In this document: piece by piece, positions 20,255 through 30,122 of the stretch
Position numbering within the stretch: the first letter of the stretch is position 1
Layout: every line of letters begins with the position of its first letter
Source of the DNA: Nothopassalora personata
Lineage: Eukaryota; Ascomycota; Dothideomycetes; Mycosphaerellales; Mycosphaerellaceae
Assembly: GCA_033816765.1 (NCBI GenBank)
Contig: CM066288.1
Span: forward strand, 4,030,001 to 4,094,000
Direction of reading: 5' to 3'
Length of the DNA stretch: 64,000 bases
Position numbers and translations under genes: made by a program
The notes under the pieces: generated by a model
What the model saw: the letters and a program-made list of their open reading frames with translations, nothing else
What the model was told of the DNA's origin: nothing
The model's database searches: none

Positions 20255-22333
20255 ATGCCTAGAGAAACTAACGCAGCAAAGACCTCGACAGGTCGCGTTG
20301 ACACCGACAACATGTCCCAGGACACACAGGCACAGAACGGCATGCCGCCACCGGCAAAGCCACTAGGCAAGCGTACACGCACCTCTCTTTTCCCCGATCT
20401 TTCCTCTTTCCCTCAGAGTCAGACTCAAGGAGACGACACCCGGCGAGTCACAGTAGACACCGGTGCCGCGCTTCAGCAAGAGTTGGACGAGGCTTACGAA
20501 GAGGCATCGGACAGCGAGGCAAAGGGAAAGGTTGACTTCACAGATCTCTTCGAACCGAAAGTCCTCCAAGAGGAGGGCCAAGAACATACGGTCTTCACAT
20601 CGCTCGACGTACCCGAACACATCGCCGCTGCCGACTTCACAGATGTCGAGCTAGACGACCTCGTCGAGTTGGTCAAGGACCACCCGAAGACCCTCTATGA
20701 CTTCATCCTACGTGGATTCAACACAGCAGTGATGAAGGGTAAGCAGCTCAGTGTACTCGAGCGCGCGAACGCACATCAGAATAGCCAGTACCGCACCCTG
20801 TACGCCGAATACGACCGCATTCATGGAATGCTGCAGACCGAGAAGGCCGCTTTGAGCAAGATGGCCCGAGACCTCAAGGACAAGAACGCCGACTCTACTA
20901 AGGCGCAGGAGCTTCGGAAGAAGTATGATGCTGCGAACGACCTATGCAAGAAGTTCGCCGACATCACGAATCAAGAGAAGAAGAGGGCTCGAACAGCCGA
21001 GAACAAGAACAAGACACTACAAGACGAGATCACCCAGTTGAAGACTCGCCTGCAGGCAGCAGAGGACAACAACAATGCCCGCTGCTCACGCTCTCGAGGC
21101 CGCACCCATTCGCGACCACGCTCACACCGCTCCCAATCACGCCCTGTCCTACGTGAGACTTCCCTTGAAGCTCTCCAGCGTCAGTATCGTGAGGCAGTGG
21201 GCGGCGGCGGTGGAGGTGGGGACGATGGCGATGATGACGACGACTCGGGTGACAAGGACAATGACCAAGGACGCAACAACCGACCACTGCCGCGTCGCAA
21301 CGAGCGTCAAGAATCACACCGCACTGCTAGAGGCCGCAGCAACCGCACACAGACACCACTGGTCGACCTGCCAGAGCGCCTCCTCAACATCGACGACTTG
21401 CTGGATCGCAATATGAAGATCGGCAAGGGCGTGCCAGACCCACGCAAGTTCAAGAACGACGAAGAGCCCACCTACGACAGTTGGTACACCAGTATCCTAC
21501 TAAAACTGACAGTGGCGACCTTTCGCACCGAGCAGGATGGCCTGCGCTTCTTGTATGGCTGGACTGATGGAGAAGTTCAGAAGACCATTAAGCCGCGCAT
21601 TCCCATCCCCGGACATCTGGCCTACAACGAGTTCAAGACTGGCGAAGAACTGTTGGACTGGATGACTCGACAGTATGGCGCTCGTAATGAGGCCACCAAG
21701 GCTGCAGTGGACATTACGAGCTGCAAGCAGCAACAGAAGGAGACGTTTGTCGCATTCCACGCCCGCTACTCGAAGCTGCGAGCGTGGATGGACTGGAGCG
21801 ATGAGACGGAGCTTATGTTGTTTCGAACCCGTCTAAATCGCAAGTACTATGTCAAGACCTTCGGCGACCGTGAAGTGGATCGCCGCCTACACAGCATGCT
21901 GGACGTCATCGAGGAGTGCACCGCATTGGACGAGAGCTTCTACGAGACTGAGCAGCTGTACCCTCAAGAGAGCCGTCCACGTGGCAATGGAGGCAACCAG
22001 AACCCCGGCAACCAGACCCAGGGCGACACTGCTGCTGCCGCCGCTGCTGGGGCTGCTGGCGCTGTCGTGCAGCGTCCACCACAGTACGCCGGCACCAAGA
22101 AGAAGGAAGACTTGCCAGCCTACCTTCAGAACCTTACACCGCTCAACCGTGAGGGCCGTGAGGAACTGAAGAAACAGGGCAAGTGCTTCCGCTGCCGCAC
22201 TGGACTGCACGTGTCAAGCAACACCGAGTGCCCCATGTACGGCTACGACGGCGATTACCGCCCACCGCGTCCACGCAAGGACCCGAACCTCAGCTCCCTC
22301 GGCGCTGAGGGAAATGGCGAGACCGCTGCCTAA
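20255..22333 (+). CDS. Gag of element D
   Basis: A 692-aa structural protein. An acidic N-terminus is followed by a coiled coil (about 165-280; LSKMARDLKDKNADS, LQDEITQLKTRLQAAEDN) and an Arg/Ser and Gly/Asp-rich linker with a GGGGGG run (about 285-370). The gag domain lies at about 385-560 (TYDSWYTSILLKL...). A zinc-knuckle-like C-x2-C-x4-H-x6-C (CFRCRTGLHVSSNTEC) lies at about 643-658, next to an Ala-rich run. An earlier in-frame start is absent, and the ATG at 20255 follows a 144-nt leader after the LTR. Confidence 0.9.
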   Translation: MPRETNAAKTSTGRVDTDNMSQDTQAQNGMPPPAKPLGKRTRTSLFPDLSSFPQSQTQGDDTRRVTVDTGAALQQELDEAYEEASDSEAKGKVDFTDLFEPKVLQEEGQEHTVFTSLDVPEHIAAADFTDVELDDLVELVKDHPKTLYDFILRGFNTAVMKGKQLSVLERANAHQNSQYRTLYAEYDRIHGMLQTEKAALSKMARDLKDKNADSTKAQELRKKYDAANDLCKKFADITNQEKKRARTAENKNKTLQDEITQLKTRLQAAEDNNNARCSRSRGRTHSRPRSHRSQSRPVLRETSLEALQRQYREAVGGGGGGGDDGDDDDDSGDKDNDQGRNNRPLPRRNERQESHRTARGRSNRTQTPLVDLPERLLNIDDLLDRNMKIGKGVPDPRKFKNDEEPTYDSWYTSILLKLTVATFRTEQDGLRFLYGWTDGEVQKTIKPRIPIPGHLAYNEFKTGEELLDWMTRQYGARNEATKAAVDITSCKQQQKETFVAFHARYSKLRAWMDWSDETELMLFRTRLNRKYYVKTFGDREVDRRLHSMLDVIEECTALDESFYETEQLYPQESRPRGNGGNQNPGNQTQGDTAAAAAAGAAGAVVQRPPQYAGTKKKEDLPAYLQNLTPLNREGREELKKQGKCFRCRTGLHVSSNTECPMYGYDGDYRPPRPRKDPNLSSLGAEGNGETAA
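22309..22315 (+). promoter_or_regulatory. -1 frameshift slippery heptamer, gag/pol of element D
   Basis: The gag frame reads GAG GGA AAT GGC, so G_GGA_AAT fits X_XXY_YYZ, 15 nt before the gag TAA (22331-22333). In the -1 frame a TGA sits at 22306-22308, directly before the heptamer. The pol frame therefore opens exactly at the proposed slip site. Confidence 0.8.
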
Positions 22334-25300
22334 GCGTGGCAGACAGTGGTCAACCGAACATCCAAGGACAGAAAGAGCATGAGATTGAGAGACACAGAGT
22401 GCAAGAGATGGACTATGAGGAGGGGGAACTGAAGATATCAGCCTGCGCGCTAGAGCCGCAGCAGCCAGATGTACACCCTCACATAGTCCTGCCAGTAAGG
22501 ATACAACATGAAAAGGCAAGAGGCCTTGTAGACTCTGCTTCCACCTCTCTCTTTCTGGATTGGAAGTTCACACGCAAACATATAATACCCTTATCCCCTC
22601 TGGTAAAAAGCAAGAACCTGACCCTGGGCAATGGCAAGTCTAGCGGCCGACGTATCACCCATGCAGCCCTGGTTGATGTCGACATCAAGGGTCACCGCGA
22701 GCAGATGCTATGTTACGTCACCGACCTTGAATACGACGTCGTCCTTGGCCTGCCATGGTTGAGTGCTCACAACCCCGACATCTTCTGGGAGACCGGCGAA
22801 GTGGCTTTCAGATCGGACTACTGCTTTGGTCACTGTCTTCATAACAAGACGTCGACAACCGTACAGTCACTGAACCACCAACACCGTGCTCGCAAGGACA
22901 CAACGAAATACGGACCGGAGCCCTTCACTAGTGAGTCAGGGGGATTCACAGCAGGAGGGGCAGAATTGAACGTGTCATCCATGGACCTGGATGATGACGG
23001 AGAGGTTGAGTGCATTGAAGTCACGCAACGAGCCTGGGAGATGTACGCGCACCGGCCTGGGGCCAAGTGCTTCTACGTCCTGCCCACGGGTGAGGAGTGT
23101 GACGAGAATGGCAACCTAAAGCTGAGCGCAATGGCAGCTGATGACCTGGATCAGTTTCTGAACAAGGAGTTCAACCATAACCCGAAGGAAAAGCTGCCAC
23201 CAGAATATCATCATCTGGCAGACACCTTCTCGGCAAAGGACCATGATGTGCTGCCACCGCACAGACCCGGCATCGACCATGAGATTCACATCAAGCCAGA
23301 TGGCCCGCAGGAGCCGCCATATCGCAAACCCTATGGTCTCGCTCCGCAAGAAAACGAGGCCGTCAAGAAATGGATCACTGAGCAAGAAGGACCTGGCAAG
23401 ATCAGACCAGCAGGGCAGAAGACAAGTCAATCCCCAGCACCTGTGCTTGTGGTGCGCAAGCCAGGCGGAGGACTGCGAGTGTGCATCGACTACCGCGGGT
23501 TGAATGCAATCACTATCAAGAACAGATACCCGATACCGTTGATTCAGGAGACGCTAAACCGCATGCACGGCAAGAAGTACTTCACGAAGCTGGATATCGT
23601 CGCAGCCTTCAACAAGCTTCGCATTGCAGAAGGGCACGAATGGCTTACAGCATTCGCTACACGGTATGGCGTGTACGAATGCCTCGTGCTGCCATTTGGC
23701 CTTTGCAATGGTCCCGCATCTTTTCAGTCTTACATCAACAAGGTGCTGCAAGAACATCTAGACGACTTTGTGTCAGCCTACCTCGACGATGTGCTAATCT
23801 TTAGCGATACGCTCGAAGAGCACATCGAGCACGTGAAGAAGGTGCTCACGAAGCTGCGCGACGCTGGGCTTACAGTGGACATTGACAAGTGTGAATTCCA
23901 CCAGCAGCGGGTGAAGTACCTTGGCCTAATCATCACGCCTGAGGGCATTGAGATGGACCTAGAGAAGCTCGAGTGCATTCAGACCTGGGAAGCGCCTTCC
24001 AACCTGAAGGACGTACAAGCTTTCTTGGGATTCGCCAACTTTTATAGGAGATTCATCGAGGCATTCTCGAGGTTGGCGGCACCGCTGACAGATCTGACCA
24101 AATCAAATGGGCCAAGTAACCACAAGAACCGCAAGGTCAACTGGACACCAGAGTGTCAGCGGGCATTTGATGCACTAAAGGCGGCATTTAGCAAAGCTGG
24201 GATGCTTGCGCACTACGTGCCAGGGCGACAGACGGTTGTCGAAACGGACTCCTCCGACTTCGTCAACGCAGGCGTGTTGTCGCAATACGATGAGAACGGA
24301 GTACTGCATCCTGTCGCGTTCTACTCGAAGAAGCTAAGCCCGCAAGAGTGCAATTACGAAATCTATGACAAGGAGCTTTTGGCAATCATTAAGGCTTTTG
24401 AGGAATGGCGGCCAGAGCTGGCCTGTGAGGGTGACGATGACACTATTGAACCAGTCAAGGTGTTCACTGATCACAAGAACCTCGAGTACTTCATGACCAC
24501 GAAGCAGCTAAACAGGCGCCAAGCGCGCTGGGCTGAATTCCTGTCACAGTTCAACTTTCGAATCATATATCGACCAGGTGTCCAGGGAACGAAACCTGAC
24601 AGCCTCACGAGACGCAGCCAGGACCTTCCGCAGGGGGTGGACGATCCGCGTAATCAGCATCAGCACCAGACGTTGCTGCCGCCTGAGCGATTCCTTAAGA
24701 TCGACTCGATGCGCGCAACTATAGAGGACGTAGCTGAGGAGACTACACCACTGAACCTAGAAGCCACAGAGTTCACACGAACAGCAGCCACTGCTGCCGA
24801 GCCGCAGGCGGAGTCGGTCCAGGACGCAATACGAGAAGCCGAACTCGAATACCGCATGACAACAGCCTATGCCGTGGATACAGAGTTGAATGCAGCAATC
24901 AAGACACTGCAGAAGGGGGATGCCATCCCTACACTGCTTCAGAAGGCTAAGGTGCACCCAGTGCACTGCAAAGTAGAAGGTGATCTACTGTACGTACGCA
25001 ATCAGTATGGTGGATGGAGCCTGTGGGTGCCGGATGATCGAACACTGCGCACTCGCATTATCCGAATGAACCATGACCCGCCAGCCGCAGGACACCCAGG
25101 CAGAGCACGCACCTACGAGCTCGTGGCACGTGAATTCTACTGGCCTGGCTTGGCACGGTCAGTGCGCAGGTACACCGGCAATTGCCGGCCTTGTCGCACG
25201 ACGAAATCTCTGCACACCCAGCCACCGGGTTTGCTGCACCCACTTTCGGTACCAGAAAGACCATGGCAACACATCGCAGTAGACTTCGTAGTCGACCTGC

Positions 25301-27144
25301 CACCGAGCGAACTCGACGGCATGACCTACACTAACATCATGACTGTCACAGACAGGCTCACGAAGGAAGTGGAACTGATACCTATTGGCGCTATGACAGC
25401 GCAGAACGCTGCAAGGTTGTTCCTCAAGCACGTCTTTTGCCGACACGGCTTCCCTGACACTATCACTTCAGATCGCGGCAAGCAGTTCATAGCCACCTTC
25501 TGGAAACGCCTGTGCAAGATGCTCCGCACAGAGAGGAAGCTGAGTTCTTCCTATCACCCCCAGACCGATGGGCAGTCAGAACGTACTAACCAGGCAATGG
25601 AGCAGTACCTACGAGCCTTCATCAATGAGTCGCAGAGTGACTGGGCAGAATGGCTCCCCCTGGCCCAATTTGCAATGAACAACCACGTGTCAGAGACTAC
25701 GGGTGTGTCACCATTCTACGCCAACCTAGGCTACAACCCCGAGTTCACCGAGCGCATTGATCTGCAAGCCGGTAAAGACCGTAACCTCACGACTATCCAG
25801 CGACTCGACAGCAAATCAGCTGAGGCGTTCGCCCGACGGATCTGTGAGCTGCATCGCAACCTTCAAGAGAACATGCGAATGTCACAAGCACTTCAAGCGG
25901 AAGCAGCAAACAGGCACCGCAGCATCTCGCCAGACTACAAGGTTGGCGACTGGGTGTATCTGAGCACGAAGAACATCCGCACGACACGACCGTCGAAGAA
26001 GCTCGACCGCAAGTACGCCGGCCCATACCAGATCACGGAGGTTATGCCGGCGAAGCTATCATATAAGCTGAACCTGTCTGATGCCCTTGCAGGACTAGAC
26101 AATTGCTTTCACACGTCACTACTTCAGCGCGCTGACAGCCCCGATCTCCTACCGCTCGAGGGACAACGGCTGGCGCCACCCCCAGCCATCACGATTGAAC
26201 CAGACACGAGAGAAGCCGAAGCTGCAGCAGACGTTACCGCACCAACACTCGAATACGAGGTGGACAAGATCTTAGACATGTACACCCGCAAGAGGGCTGG
26301 CAAGGTGAAGAAAGGAAAGAAGCGCAACGTGGACACTTGGTACAAGGTGCGCTGGACAGGATATCAGGATATGGAAGATGGAGAAACCTGGCAACCAGCT
26401 GAGGACTTGCTTGTGAAAGCAGCCGCCGCTCTTGCAGACTTTCACCATAACCGGCCGGAGTTATCCACACCTGCAGGCTTTGCAGCTCCATCCGACTGGT
26501 CCCCACCAGACAATGAGGTGCTCGGACTCAACACGATCAGGGTCAAGCAAGACACCGTCACGATTGAGCCAGCCGGAGCCTTGCCTCTGATGGAATCGGG
26601 TCAGCGCATGTTCACCACGCACCGCTGCACTGACCAGGTTACGAGACAGCCCGTCGTCACAACTGAGGTCACCGGCGCCAGCCGTCCTCAGCTCTGCGAT
26701 AGCACAGGCAGTTGTACCGATGCTTTAGTAAGACCTGCAGAGCCTGCAATGATACCCAACCTTAGTCACAAGGATCAGACGCGAGTGTCCGCCGAAGACA
26801 GACTTAGGTCTAGGTCGGGCCAGCTAGCCAAGCAATGCGAGTCTAAAGCAGACACCGCAGCGAAAGAGATGTGCGACGCGGAGATTGCAGTGAAGGAGAT
26901 GGACGACGATCTGGAGGATGACTGGACGTTTGCACGGTTATGGAGCTCGACAGGCAAAGGTGACAAGTGGCCACACAAGACGGAGCAAGTGAATAAACGA
27001 ATGAAGGAGCGACACGCTCAGAGGACTGAGGCGACTTTTGAGAGGGGGGGTACTGTCACGGGCAGCCCGCGACCCTTCACTGACGATGCGTCGTCCCGGG
27101 TGAACCTCGGACCTTCTGCATCGGGACTAGCGGCTTGGCGTTAG
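22316..27144 (+). CDS. Pol of element D (protease-RT-RNase H-integrase-chromodomain)
   Basis: The open frame has no usable ATG near its start, consistent with synthesis only as a Gag-Pol fusion. Residues counted from 22336: protease-like segment near 65, where the expected D-T/S-G reads D-S-A (GLVDSASTSLF). Then RT (MPFGL replaced by LPFGLCNGPASFQ, YLDD about 482) and RNase H (ETDSSDFVNAG about 635). The integrase has its zinc region (AGHPGRARTYELV...CRPCRT, 917-960) and VDFVVD (982), TSDRGKQF (1045) and HPQTDGQSER (1075). The chromodomain (LEYEVDKILDMY...WYKVRWTGYQ, 1306-1365) is followed by a long Ser/Thr/Asp-rich tail. The last 30 residues are encoded by the 3' LTR. Confidence 0.92.
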
Positions 27145-27236
27145 CTTAAGTACCCGCCGCGCCTCGCGCTCCTCTTTCATAGCTTCGTAGAACAACAACT
27201 ATCTCATTCGGACCCTTTGGTACGCGCGCCCTTACA
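27054..27236 (+). repeat. 3' LTR of element D
   Basis: 183 bp, with no difference seen from the 5' LTR. It is preceded by a G7 polypurine tract (27044-27050) and followed by ATATG. Confidence 0.95.
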
Positions 27237-27241
27237 ATATG

Positions 27242-28440
27242 CCCCTAAAGAATTTAAGAAGGAAGGAAAACTTCTAAGGTACTATAAAGCCCTTTACGGA
27301 TTTAAGGAGTCCCCTCTACTATAGTATTTAGAGCTTAAAAACACCCTTAACGACCTCGGCCTATCTAAAGTTACGGACTGTCTCTTTATTAATAGGGAAT
27401 TTTCAGTCCTAGTTTTCTTCTATATAGATGATATTTGCTTTACTTAGCCCTTAAAATCCGAATTAAGAGCTAAGGAGCTTGTTTAAGGACTAACTAACAA
27501 ATACGAGATAAAGGTAATAGGATCTATTAAATGGTTCTACGGGATTTATATTACTCGTAATCGTTAACAGCGGATCCTTAAACTTAATTAGAAGGCCTAT
27601 ATCGAGAAGATTAGTTATCGCTACGGTATCTTAAGACCGGAGAAGAGGATTAAAACTCTCCTACTAGGGGGATATGTCGGCCTTAGAAATAAACTTTAGG
27701 CTACTACGGAAGAGATTAACGTTTACAGGTCCTAAGTAGGATCGGTGAACTTCGCAGTAGTAGAAACGCGCCCTAATATATCCTTTTTAGTCTCTCTTCT
27801 TTCTTAGCACCTAACTAACCCTATAAAGGAGGCTCTAAGGGTAGTGAGACACTTGATTTAATACCTTCTCTACACTACGGATTATTCGATTAAGTACTAC
27901 GGCCTACCTAAACCCTCGGACTTAACGCTACTAGAATTCTATAGGGCCTTAGATGCCTCATTTGCCGACGACAAGGAAACTCGTAGATTAAGTAAGGCCT
28001 TTATCTTTTTCCTTTTTAAGGGGATTATCGACTAGAGAGCAGTTAAGTAGGGAATAGTTACGAAATCAAGCACTAAATTAGAGCTATATGCCCTTAGTCA
28101 CGCCGCCTTAGAGGTCCTATAGTAGGATAGGCTCTTTAGTGCAGTTACCCTCAAATTGGAGAATCGGATACTACTATACTATAATAACTAGTAGACTATA
28201 AGGATTGTTAAGACCCTAAATGGCAGAATTAATACTAAGATAAGGCATGTAGACGTCTAATAATACTAGCTTAGGGAATAGTACTAAGCAGGACGTCTTA
28301 AAATTAGCTAGATAAGGATATAGGAGATAGCTGCGGAAGGTCTAACTAAGGTCCTAACTCCTTAATAGTACTAGCGGTTTATTAATTACCTTAATTTGGG
28401 AGATTAGCAAACAGGCATACCCTCGCTTTAATAGCTAGGG
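27242..28440 (+). pseudogene. Copia pol relic, part 3 (RT C-terminal part and RNase H)
   Basis: The RIP-mutated plus frame reads on from part 2: YKALYGFKESPLL, the catalytic FFYIDDICF (about 27417-27443), SVNFAVVETRPNISF (about 27746), the RNase H segment LDASFADDKETRRLSKAF (about 27951), and ELYALSHAALEVL. It ends AEGLTKVLTP...YQRFINYLNLGD, a typical copia pol C-terminus, followed by a G-rich AGGGGGTGC that may be the polypurine tract and LTR start (28435-28443). Stops are TAG/TAA at RIP sites. Confidence 0.85.
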
Positions 28441-28670
28441 GGTGCTATCTTTACTTTACTTCTAAAATAAACACTCGCAATTCATTTAGCTAGGGGCTAA
28501 GGACACCCTGCCTTTATAACTAGAGAGGACTAAAGGACTTCTAAGAATAATATAAGGCCCACAACTCGTAGCAAAGCTTACCTAACGGTTACACGCACTT
28601 ATAACGCAATAACCTTATATACTTAGCGCGAATATAGCCTATATCTAATTTCTCAATCCTTCTAGCAACC
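28441..28670. other. AT-rich flank, probably the decayed 3' LTR of the copia relic
   Basis: CpA-depleted sequence like the relic to its left. It would begin with TGCTATC after a G-run. No complete LTR pair is visible in the window. It is cut by element E at 28671. Confidence 0.35.
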
Positions 28671-29105
28671 TGTTATTGTCTCGTTCCAGGGCTAGTCTCA
28701 AAAGAGAGATAAGTCAAGTCACGTGGCGGTATTATTCTTTGGAGAGGCTGAAGCAAGCTGAGCGAAGATGAATGATAGGAATAAGAGTTGTATTCCAATC
28801 AGTGAGATAGTAACATGAGTTGAACGCATCAGAACCATAAGGGTTTCTAGCGTTCCTAAATACAAAGGAGGTTCGTATGCCATCCGGTGTTAGATGTCCG
28901 TCTGTCCACTCGACCGGTCGTCTGGTCGTGTGGTCGTGTACGTCCATACGCTACTTCTGCGGTCGTGTTCGACCATGCACTAAGCGCGCGGTCGTGCACG
29001 TGACCCGGACGTGGGGTTCCTTTCTCTTCCTAGCGATTGGTTCGTGTCTTCTGATTCTTCCTCCCCATGCCACGTCCTGCACCGTCCTTCATCCGAACCG
29101 TAACA
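28671..29105 (-). repeat. Left LTR of element E, inverted
   Basis: Mirror of the right LTR (32662-33096). Together the two make terminal inverted rather than direct repeats. Contains repeated GGTCGTGT-type motifs and GTCACGTG-type sites. Confidence 0.75.
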
Positions 29106-29174
29106 CCATCCCCCTTCCTGCTGAAACTCGTCCTCGAGTTTTCTTTCTTCTCCTGTGAGTTCCCATCTTTTACC

Positions 29175-29774
29175 ATGAGCGGCGAGCGGCTAACACGTCA
29201 GGAGCGCCGCGAACGTCAAGCACTAGGCATCGAAGCCGAGGGCCGCGAGATGCCATCCCCATGTTCTGGTTGTCGAAAGGCCAGAGTGCCTGAAGGAAAG
29301 AAGAGTCCTCGTTGTGTGGTGGATGTGCGCTTTGGGTGTTGTTCGGAGTGCGTTCGCAAGGGTGTCAAATGTGACGTGACTGTCACGTGGACTGAGTGGG
29401 AGCGGCTTCGCAACCAGCGTCGAAAGCTGAAGCGAGAGCTTGATGAGGCTGAAGAGAAGGTGACAGAGGCGATGTCAAAGGTGCATCGTCTTAGGAAACA
29501 ACTGCGCGTTGCTGAGGACAGGGAGGAAAAGGCGATAGCGAAGGATTTCGAGGATCTTCGCAGTTTGCCGAGCGTGGGTGTCGATGCCTTTTCCGCGCCT
29601 TCGTCCTGTCTTCTCGTTCCTGAAGGTAGCCCCGAAGAGCTAGAGGGGGTTTTCCAGATGTCGATTCCTTCCTGGGAGGACCTTTCGATGATTCCGGATG
29701 ATGCCCTCTGGTCATATCCGACCCTTGAGGACGCCGCAGCAGCTTCTTCGAGCGCTGGTCCTTCTGGTGGATAG
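29175..29774 (+). CDS. Antisense cargo gene of element E, left copy: Cys-rich coiled-coil protein
   Basis: A 199-aa product from the ATG at 29175 (TTTACCATGAGC, good context). An upstream in-frame ATG at 29067 lies in the LTR and is less likely. After a basic start (RLTRQERRERQALG) comes a Cys cluster (about residues 32-72: CSGC, then PRC, GCC, CSEC and GVKC), which resembles a degenerate zinc-binding or Zn2Cys6-like module. A Lys/Glu coiled coil follows (about 75-125; RNQRRKLKRELDEAEEKV), and then an acidic C-terminus with DLSMIPDDALW-type content, as in activation domains. I do not recognise a named family. The mirror copy at 31993-32592 encodes the same protein. Confidence 0.7.
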   Translation: MSGERLTRQERRERQALGIEAEGREMPSPCSGCRKARVPEGKKSPRCVVDVRFGCCSECVRKGVKCDVTVTWTEWERLRNQRRKLKRELDEAEEKVTEAMSKVHRLRKQLRVAEDREEKAIAKDFEDLRSLPSVGVDAFSAPSSCLLVPEGSPEELEGVFQMSIPSWEDLSMIPDDALWSYPTLEDAAAASSSAGPSGG

Positions 29775-29834
29775 GTGTTTGGTTTCTCATAGGAGATATG
29801 TTCGTGTAAGTTCTCCGTTTCCCTTATTAAACCT

Positions 29835-29958
29835 GGTCATGTAGCTCAGTGGTAGAGCGCAAGCTGTCTACACTCTTGAGGTCGTAGGTTCGATTCCTAC
29901 TCTGGCTGCTTCCAGCCAACTGGTCGCCAATCGGTGACTAGTAGGCTGGCCGTTTTTT
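29835..29958 (+). ncRNA. tRNA-like Pol III unit, left copy
   Basis: A D-arm GCTC...GAGC with box A (TAGCTCAGTGGTAGAG, 29842-29857) and a perfect T-arm GTAGG-TTCGATT-CCTAC with box B GGTTCGATTCC (29887-29897) are present. The acceptor pairs poorly (three Watson-Crick, three G-U, one mismatch) and the anticodon arm is irregular (CAAG...CTTG with an 11-nt loop), so it is not a normal tRNA. It is followed by a long hairpin, CCAGCC AA CTGGTCGCC / AATC / GGTGACTAG TA GGCTGG (29912-29949), and T6 (29953-29958), a Pol III terminator. This looks like a 120-nt SINE-like transcription unit. Confidence 0.6.
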
Positions 29959-30119
29959 GGTCTTGTAGTATTCCTGGATCTTTTGCTGACAGTTTCGTAG
30001 GTTTTGTTTTGGTTCCCAGGTATTTTCTGATTCGTCGTATCCTTTCCATTTGACAAGGTATCGCTGACCTTTCTTATCTAGGATTCTTTCGACTTCGAAT
30101 TCGTTTTCTGCTTCCGGTT
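29938..30119 (-). pseudogene. Inverted copy of the pol C-terminal tail (chromodomain)
   Basis: Reverse complement of 31648-31829: on the minus strand it encodes the last 60 residues of pol ([20 protein letters not shown]...). It has no upstream pol in this orientation. It ends at the fold point 30119, next to the first base of the central region. Confidence 0.88.
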
Positions 30120-30122
30120 AAA

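Larger units (their letters stand above)
19928..27236 (+). mobile_element. Element D: complete Ty3/gypsy retrotransposon (7.3 kb)
   Basis: Two 183-bp LTRs (19928-20110 and 27054-27236) that read identically enclose open gag (692 aa) and pol (1602 aa). The 5-bp target duplication is ATATG (19923-19927 and 27237-27241). The tract GAGAGGGGGGGTAC precedes the 3' LTR. It is inserted in the RT of the copia relic. There is no trace of RIP. Pol is a relative of element C pol (same order, same chromodomain end), but LTR and gag differ. Confidence 0.95.

Noticed and set aside
29835..29908. A normal functional tRNA gene
   Set aside because: D and T arms are good, but the acceptor has a mismatch and three G-U pairs and the anticodon loop is too long, so no anticodon can be assigned. 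It is kept as a tRNA-like unit only.
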